From Rhodamnia argentea (taxonomy: Eukaryota > Streptophyta > Magnoliopsida > Myrtales > Myrtaceae), in the NCBI RefSeq assembly GCF_020921035.1, contig NC_063158.1:25530178-25594177 (forward strand): 64,000 bases of DNA, in the 5' to 3' direction. The notes below the pieces were generated by a model. It ran no database searches. It was not told the DNA's origin and worked only from the letters and a program-made list of their open reading frames with translations. The position numbers and the translations under genes are program-made. Below are positions 58,976 to 64,000 of this stretch, piece after piece (within the stretch, counting starts at the first letter, position 1; every line of letters begins with the position of its first letter).

Positions 58976-60602
58976 AAAGAAAAAAAAATGGACTTCAAAT
59001 CTAAATCATGCATGCATTCAAAAAAACACCACCAACTATATATGATGACGTTCATTGTCCTCGAGTCCACACTACGAATAGGTTGAGCTATAGAAAGGGA
59101 TGGACAGTAAAGTCGAAGAAAGTTAATTAGTAATACTAGTGAATTAATTGAGTTTCAATAAGTTGGCTCGACGCAGAGCTGGCTAGACAGGGAAGGTAGT
59201 ATTATCACAATACGTGATTCCTTTTTCTCCTAGCCTTTTTCCTTAACATTAACAACATGATAGAGAGGCTTGTTAGAAGGAGCTTAATAGGCGAACGAAA
59301 GTGCAGCTGCGAGAGCGCAATTGGCTCGCGATACCACACTTAGCAAGCAAAGCACAAGTGACTAGAGATTAGCGGATGGCTTTAACCGGTGGAAACCACT
59401 GATGAAGTGGCGTTGCATGTTCTATTTGGCGGGTGTTTGCCGTTTATGTCCATGGGAGTGGCAGGGATGGTTGAAGAACGCAAGGGAAATGATAGAATAG
59501 CCTACAATGAGGGCATTCGATGGGGGAGCGCGTCAAAGTCTGATTTCTCCCATATCCATCTGGACAGACAAGCGGAGGTCTATGGCATCATGGCAAAGCA
59601 TGAGAGATGCATAAGGGTTCATATTGTTGGATTGTGGGAGTAACGTCAACGTGTATTTTCTAGGAATTAGGGATGGGATGATTATCATCTCATAGAATTT
59701 CTGTAGGCAGCGTTGGCCTCCCGTATGCAAATCGGTCCGGGGCTCATGCCACTTTAGCGATGGTGGCTACGATAGGTTGAAATTAATTGTTTTGCTAAAA
59801 TGATCAGTATATCTTACTTGAACAACTCGATGCTAGAGTTAATTGAGCGTGGTACGATTGGTGATGAGGATGCCATTCACCAAGGCATGATTAATTGAGG
59901 AAATGTTGACCTGATGGTCCGGCTTATCGGGCGGCACATGGGTTTGTCCAAACCCATGAACATCCACGATAAATTTGTCTCAATCTTGAGACAGGATCAT
60001 TAAAAAGGGGTAAGAAGAAACTCGTCCTAACCATGACATGTAAGAATTCGAAATCCAATTAGCCCGTTTGATTAGGGCTTTTCAATTTTGTAAATTAGGT
60101 AGGAATGCGTTCGATAAGAGACACATATTAACATGAAACAAATGGTAACACTAGTTAAATAGCTTACCGTTCCCAAAATCAGACATCAGAATAGCTTAGT
60201 AAGATAGTATTTGGTAATGCAACAATTATTGAATTTCCGGGTCAAGGATCAGCTGGAAATTTCTGCGAGATAAAGAGAGGCAGGGCCTCTCGGCCACAGA
60301 CGAAGCTGGCCAATGGCGCCAAGCCTTGTATTGCTTAGAGCGCCAAAAACGCAGCTTCGTTGGCATTGGAGCCGAGCGGCGGTGGGCCCCGCTGGTCTTG
60401 CCCACCAATTCAAGAACGTCTCACGTACGGCTTTCACCGCAGAGGAAAGCGCCACGAAGCTCGCTTTAATTACGATCGCCCCGTCTCCACTGCACCACTT
60501 GCTTTTTCACTCTGCCTGGAGATTTGAAGTGAGAGAGAGAGAGAGAGAGAGAGATCTTTCTGTTCTTCTTGCTTCTGGGTTACGCAGCAGAGACAAGTAG
60601 GG
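58976..60602. other. Intergenic and promoter of the phytocyanin gene
   Basis: Nothing recognisable at 59000-60200; the open frame at 59389-59643 lacks an ATG start and any motif. The GC content rises from about 60290. A (GA)n run at about 60531-60553 lies in the probable 5' leader of the gene at 60603. Confidence 0.45.
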
Positions 60603-61664
60603 ATGGCGAGGGCGGCAAGGGCGGCGGTGTTGGCGGCGGTCCTCGTCCTGGTCAGCCTCAATGCGGGGTGGGTCGGAGCTCAGGTGCACCACGTGGTCGG
60701 CGGCGACCGCGGCTGGGACGCCTCGAACGCCGTCGGTTCCTGGTCCTCCGGCAGGGTCTTTCGGGTGGGAGACAATCTCTGTACGTAACCCTCAAGCCAC
60801 TCTCTTCCTCTCCTCCTTTTACTTTTTCCAAAATCCAGCATCGAAAAAGGTTAACTAAAGACAGCCAAAATATATTGCAAGTGTTTCAAAGCAGTCACAA
60901 TCACAAAGCGCTCGTTCTCGTGTTGGCATTTCTCTTCTGTTCTTCTTTAGCGCATTCTGCTAACTTTCTGCCTCATTGTGCCGAAAGTGGAATGTGGGTA
61001 TCAGGTGGGAGGTTTTGGTTAGCAAATCTCTCGTCTTTTCTGGTTTAATCAGAAGAACACAAGCACGTTTAGACAACACCATCTGCAACTCCAGACCTCT
61101 TATCTATGAATGTTTGCTCTGTTTTCTGACTCTTCTGGGAACGATTATACTATTCCTCGATTATTCAAGTCAAGTGCCTTTTTATCTTGTTAAGCTACTC
61201 AAGATAAAGCCGCTATGGTGGGGTCTTGGAGTTTGGGTTCGCTTCTTTACTGGGGTAGATAAATGGTTTATTTATATATGGGGTGTCTGGGGGCAGGGTT
61301 CGCCTACTCGGCGGCGCAGGAGAGCATCGTGGAGGTCGCGAGCCGGGAGGAGTACGAGTCGTGCGACGTGAGCAACCCGATCAGGATGTACAGCGACGGC
61401 CTCGACAGCGTCTCCCTGGAGGAGCAAGGCGTCCGCTACTTCGCCAGCAGCAGGGAGGAAAGCTGCAAGAGCGGCCTCAAGCTCCACGTGGAGGTCCAGC
61501 CGCGGCGAGGCCCTGACGTCCCCAAGATAGCCACCTCCGAGGAGGCCGTGCTCGCCGCCGCGGCCGATGCGCCCACGACGCCGTCCGCGGCCGACCGCAT
61601 GAGCGGGCTCGCCGCGCTCGTGGCCGCTGGGCTGGGGTGGCTCTTCTTCTTAGGGCTATTTTAG
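60603..61664 (+). CDS. Early nodulin-like phytocyanin (copper ligands missing, GPI-anchor type)
   Basis: Two exons, 60603-60780 and 61297-61664, GT..AG, phase 1. Total 546 nt, 181 residues. Domains: signal peptide about 1-26, phytocyanin domain from Gln27 (VHHVVGGDRGWD, GSWSSGRVFRVGDNLWFAYS) to about residue 126, then a Pro/Ala-rich linker and a hydrophobic tail (about 161-181), as in GPI-anchored proteins. The structural cysteines 82 and 116 are present. Copper-binding positions are not: AAQES stands where blue copper proteins have His, and YFASSREESCKSG lacks the second His and Met/Gln. This is the early nodulin-like class, not a redox uclacyanin or stellacyanin. These are plasma-membrane/cell-wall arabinogalactan-type proteins. 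Coding GC content is much higher than its surroundings. Confidence 0.9.
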
Positions 61665-62113
61665 TAGGCTTAGAGGGATGTTTTGTCCGGCCCAGAATAA
61701 TCTCATTGTCTGGACTGAATCATGCAAGGCCACGCCTAACGATCCGGACCTTTTCGTGGTTTTTATGGTTTTTCTTCTTTTTTTTATATTTCAATGGTGT
61801 AGTTTTAAGTAGTATCATAAGTACCTTAGTATCCGTATAGCGTATAGCAATACATGGTATACAAAGACTCTTTTCGGCTGAGTAGGCGAGGCGGGCATAG
61901 CACAATTTGCCGGTTTCGAGAGATTTTATCTGATTCAATCTACAACTTTGTGTGCAAATCTCACGTTGAGCGATGAAAAAACTTGGTGCATCACATCAAC
62001 AGATAACGCGTAAATCCCTTACGAACATGGGAGCGGTGGGGTACATCATGTAGATCTTGTATGTAGTCAAGTGTTTTTGTCTGAGGTAGTTTAATTTTTT
62101 GGTAAAGAATATT
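61665..62113. other. 3' flank of the phytocyanin gene
   Basis: Probable 3' UTR followed by sequence with no gene. Confidence 0.45.
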
Positions 62114-62480
62114 GCGAAAAATTATGAAAAAAGTTATAATACTATTGAAATTATGTCAATTCAGTCTTAAATTTTTTTTTGGTCATTTGAGTCCTAAATT
62201 TTTTGCAATTGTGTCAATTCGATCCCTTTGGTCGGCTGGCGTGACCCTTGCCATCTGCTGATGCTAGCCCTAACAAAAAAGAAAAGAAAATAAAGAGACT
62301 AAAAGAATATTAAAAAAATTTGAAAAATATTGAAATATTATTCAAAATTTGACACGTCGGCGCCGGCCGATTAAATGAACTAAATTGACACAATTGTGAA
62401 AGGTTTTAGAATTCAATTGGAAAAAAAAAAAACTGAATTGGTACAGTTACAATAAGTTTAAAATTTGTTTAACTTTCCCT
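62114..62480. mobile_element. Foldback/MITE element, 'tcctaaa' family, diverged
   Basis: 'gcgaaaaattatgaaaaaag' on the left, and 'ggtacagttacaataag' followed by 'tttaactttccct' on the right, with 'tgtcaattcagtctta' mirrored by 'agaattcaattgg'-type sequence. Same family as the element at 47202. Confidence 0.5.
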
Positions 62481-62954
62481 TCCAGCAAAGTTGCTATGTT
62501 TTTTTCGTTTAGTCTTATAATTAGGGCGTTCACCGAAACATCCTTGTCAAGCAAATGGGAATTTGCGACTTGTCTGCTTGTTGAACTTGGATGCAGCCTA
62601 TTTAGCTACCCTTTGTCCTCGGACAGTTCCTGTCTAACTCAGGCCGGTTATGCCGCTCGAATATTCTTTCTCGAGCGGCTGAAAGTATCAAGATTGGTTA
62701 TGGCACCAACTTGAACCTACTGCAGAACTTTACTTCCGTGGATGATGCTTCGCTACAAGACACTATGCTCCATCTAACACTCCATGGTCAGCTTGTTGGG
62801 TCCTAACATCTTTTAATTCTATGTTTTTTGCTAAAACAAATCTAGCCTTATGACAAAGAGGAGCTAGATCCTACATTAAAATGATAAATCAAATAAGACT
62901 CGACCAATATATTTTTTTTAAACTCCAGATGAGAGATTATTGAAAAGACCAGAA

Positions 62955-63735
62955 GATGCGGTTTTTATACAATGAAAAGCCTTATTTGAGAGCTCATGAG
63001 CACCATTGTTAGATCTACCGTTCTTCTTCAAACTCCACCCTGTGTTGTTGCTGCGTAGGAAGCGAGAGTCCGAGGCAAAAGGATGAATACTCCAAGGGAA
63101 AAGGCCCTTGCGTTGAACAATATCGATAATGACCTTGTAATCACTTTGAAAAACCGCTTTGCGGATGTCAAGGGACTAAGTACCTCTGGAGGCAAGAAGA
63201 TAAGCTGTTGTTTCCACTTCTGTTGCCGAGTTTTGTCTTCCTTGTCTTGTCCATGCTTAGGCAACTGAGTCTTTAGCTGATACTGCAATAATACATATGG
63301 TCCTTCTATTATCCTTCCATGAACCATCTACATTAAACTTCAACTTTTCATTAGACGAAGAAATTTGTGAGTTTGTCCTTACCACAAGAGAATACGCTTG
63401 CTCACTTAGCTCAACTTTGTTCCCTTCCTGAACATATTCTAATGTCCCGCAAAATCTTGTATTACCATCTTAACCATCTAGGAAGGATTGAGAATAGTAT
63501 GATCGTGTAACTTTGCTTTCCTATAACGCCACGTTCTAAAACAAAGATTTCCTGCGTAAAGAGTGAAGAGTTTGCAATCCAAACTCATTTTCTGTGCTAT
63601 CTTTTCTCGTTCAAGAAAGTCGTTCACCATCTTCTTCAACGACCTAAAGTTTGAAGCAAATGGGTTGACTCCCCATGGGCTCTTTCTCCACACAATATGG
63701 TGGAAAGGGCATGTTGTGAACAAATGTGTTGACAC
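62955..63735 (-). pseudogene. LINE retrotransposon remnant (reverse-transcriptase 3' region and RNase H)
   Basis: On the minus strand 63735-63480 reads HLFTTCPFHHIVWRKSPWG, the zinc-finger-like end of plant LINE reverse transcriptases (C-P-F-x4-W). From about 63345 down to 62955 an RNase H-like segment follows: LKFNVDGSWKDN (start of the domain, with the first Asp), IIAVSAKDSVA before a stop, then FQSDYKVIIDIVQ and NGAHELSNKA. Several stops and frame changes make it non-functional. The upstream reverse transcriptase core is not in the window. Confidence 0.75.
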
Positions 63736-64000
63736 CTAAATTTTGACTATCCTTTTTAGTCATTAGTTTTTGCATAAAAATTAGGGACTAATATTAGTCT
63801 CTAACAAAAGTATTAAAATCATTTAGTTGCTACTTAGATTGGTTTAATTTAGCATCACATTGCATTTACATTTTTAATTCGGACCGACGACGGATGGACT
63901 CAAGCATTTTAGCTTAATTAAATTGATGGGACTAAGCAAGATGAAAAGGAGCTCAACTCTTCATGGCCGAATTCTCTATGGGGTTTGTCAGTTAACAGAA
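63727..64000 (+). mobile_element. Possible start of an LTR (cut by the window edge)
   Basis: 'tgttgacacctaaattttga' at 63727 is the kind of 5' LTR start seen in plant Ty3/gypsy elements. The element would continue beyond the window, so this cannot be confirmed. Confidence 0.35.

Noticed and set aside
59389..59643. 84-codon open frame
   Set aside because: It begins at GTG, not ATG, has no recognised domain and no splice partner was found.

Overview
This is a plant nuclear genome window. Genes have GT..AG introns, upstream TATA boxes, 5' leaders with GA/CT microsatellites, and AT-rich intergenic DNA full of short transposon remnants. The proteins are plant families: RALF peptide, plant MPC, DUF506, PEARLI-4/DUF7081-like, plant CDP-diacylglycerol synthase and early nodulin-like phytocyanin. 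They suit a dicot, probably a rosid. Myrtales is only a guess, based on the style of the repeats.

Layout. 1-9 kb is a decaying tandem array of four RALF-like loci: one intact (8706-8924), one full length but lacking the first conserved cysteine (1013-1231), and two pseudogenes (6176-6413 and 7853-7960). A TTA-flanked Harbinger-like element (1973-3046) lies among them. 9.8-11.9 kb is a five-exon mitochondrial pyruvate carrier gene. 14.4-15.6 kb is a two-exon DUF506 gene on the minus strand. 16.2-17.5 kb is a broken Ty3/gypsy element. 19.9-21.9 kb is a two-exon PEARLI-4/DUF7081-like gene, with scrambled pseudogene pieces and a promoter copy at 26.5-28.1 kb. 22-34 kb is otherwise repeats. 34.7-36.1 kb is an alkaline ceramidase gene on the plus strand. 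It converges with an 11-exon CDP-diacylglycerol synthase gene on the minus strand (37.5-42.3 kb). 43-55 kb is gene-poor and contains a 1.3-kb inverted-repeat element made of nested hairpins (48.6-49.9 kb). 55.5-56.1 kb is an intact gene of unknown function. 60.6-61.7 kb is a two-exon copper-less phytocyanin. The right edge holds a LINE remnant and possibly the start of an LTR.

How the genes relate. The order pyruvate carrier, alkaline ceramidase, CDP-DAG synthase recalls Arabidopsis chromosome 4 (around AT4G22310, AT4G22330 and AT4G22340, from memory), so the gene backbone is probably an old syntenic block loosened by insertions. Ceramidase (sphingolipid turnover) and CDP-DAG synthase (phospholipid synthesis) are both membrane-lipid enzymes, but nothing shows co-regulation.

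The strongest anomalies are a likely 2-bp TA duplication that breaks the CDP-DAG synthase reading frame just upstream of its catalytic motif, the RALF array with different lesions in each copy, the hairpin-rich foldback element, and a SINE insertion whose paralogous empty site lies in the same window. I found no clearly new multi-gene system.
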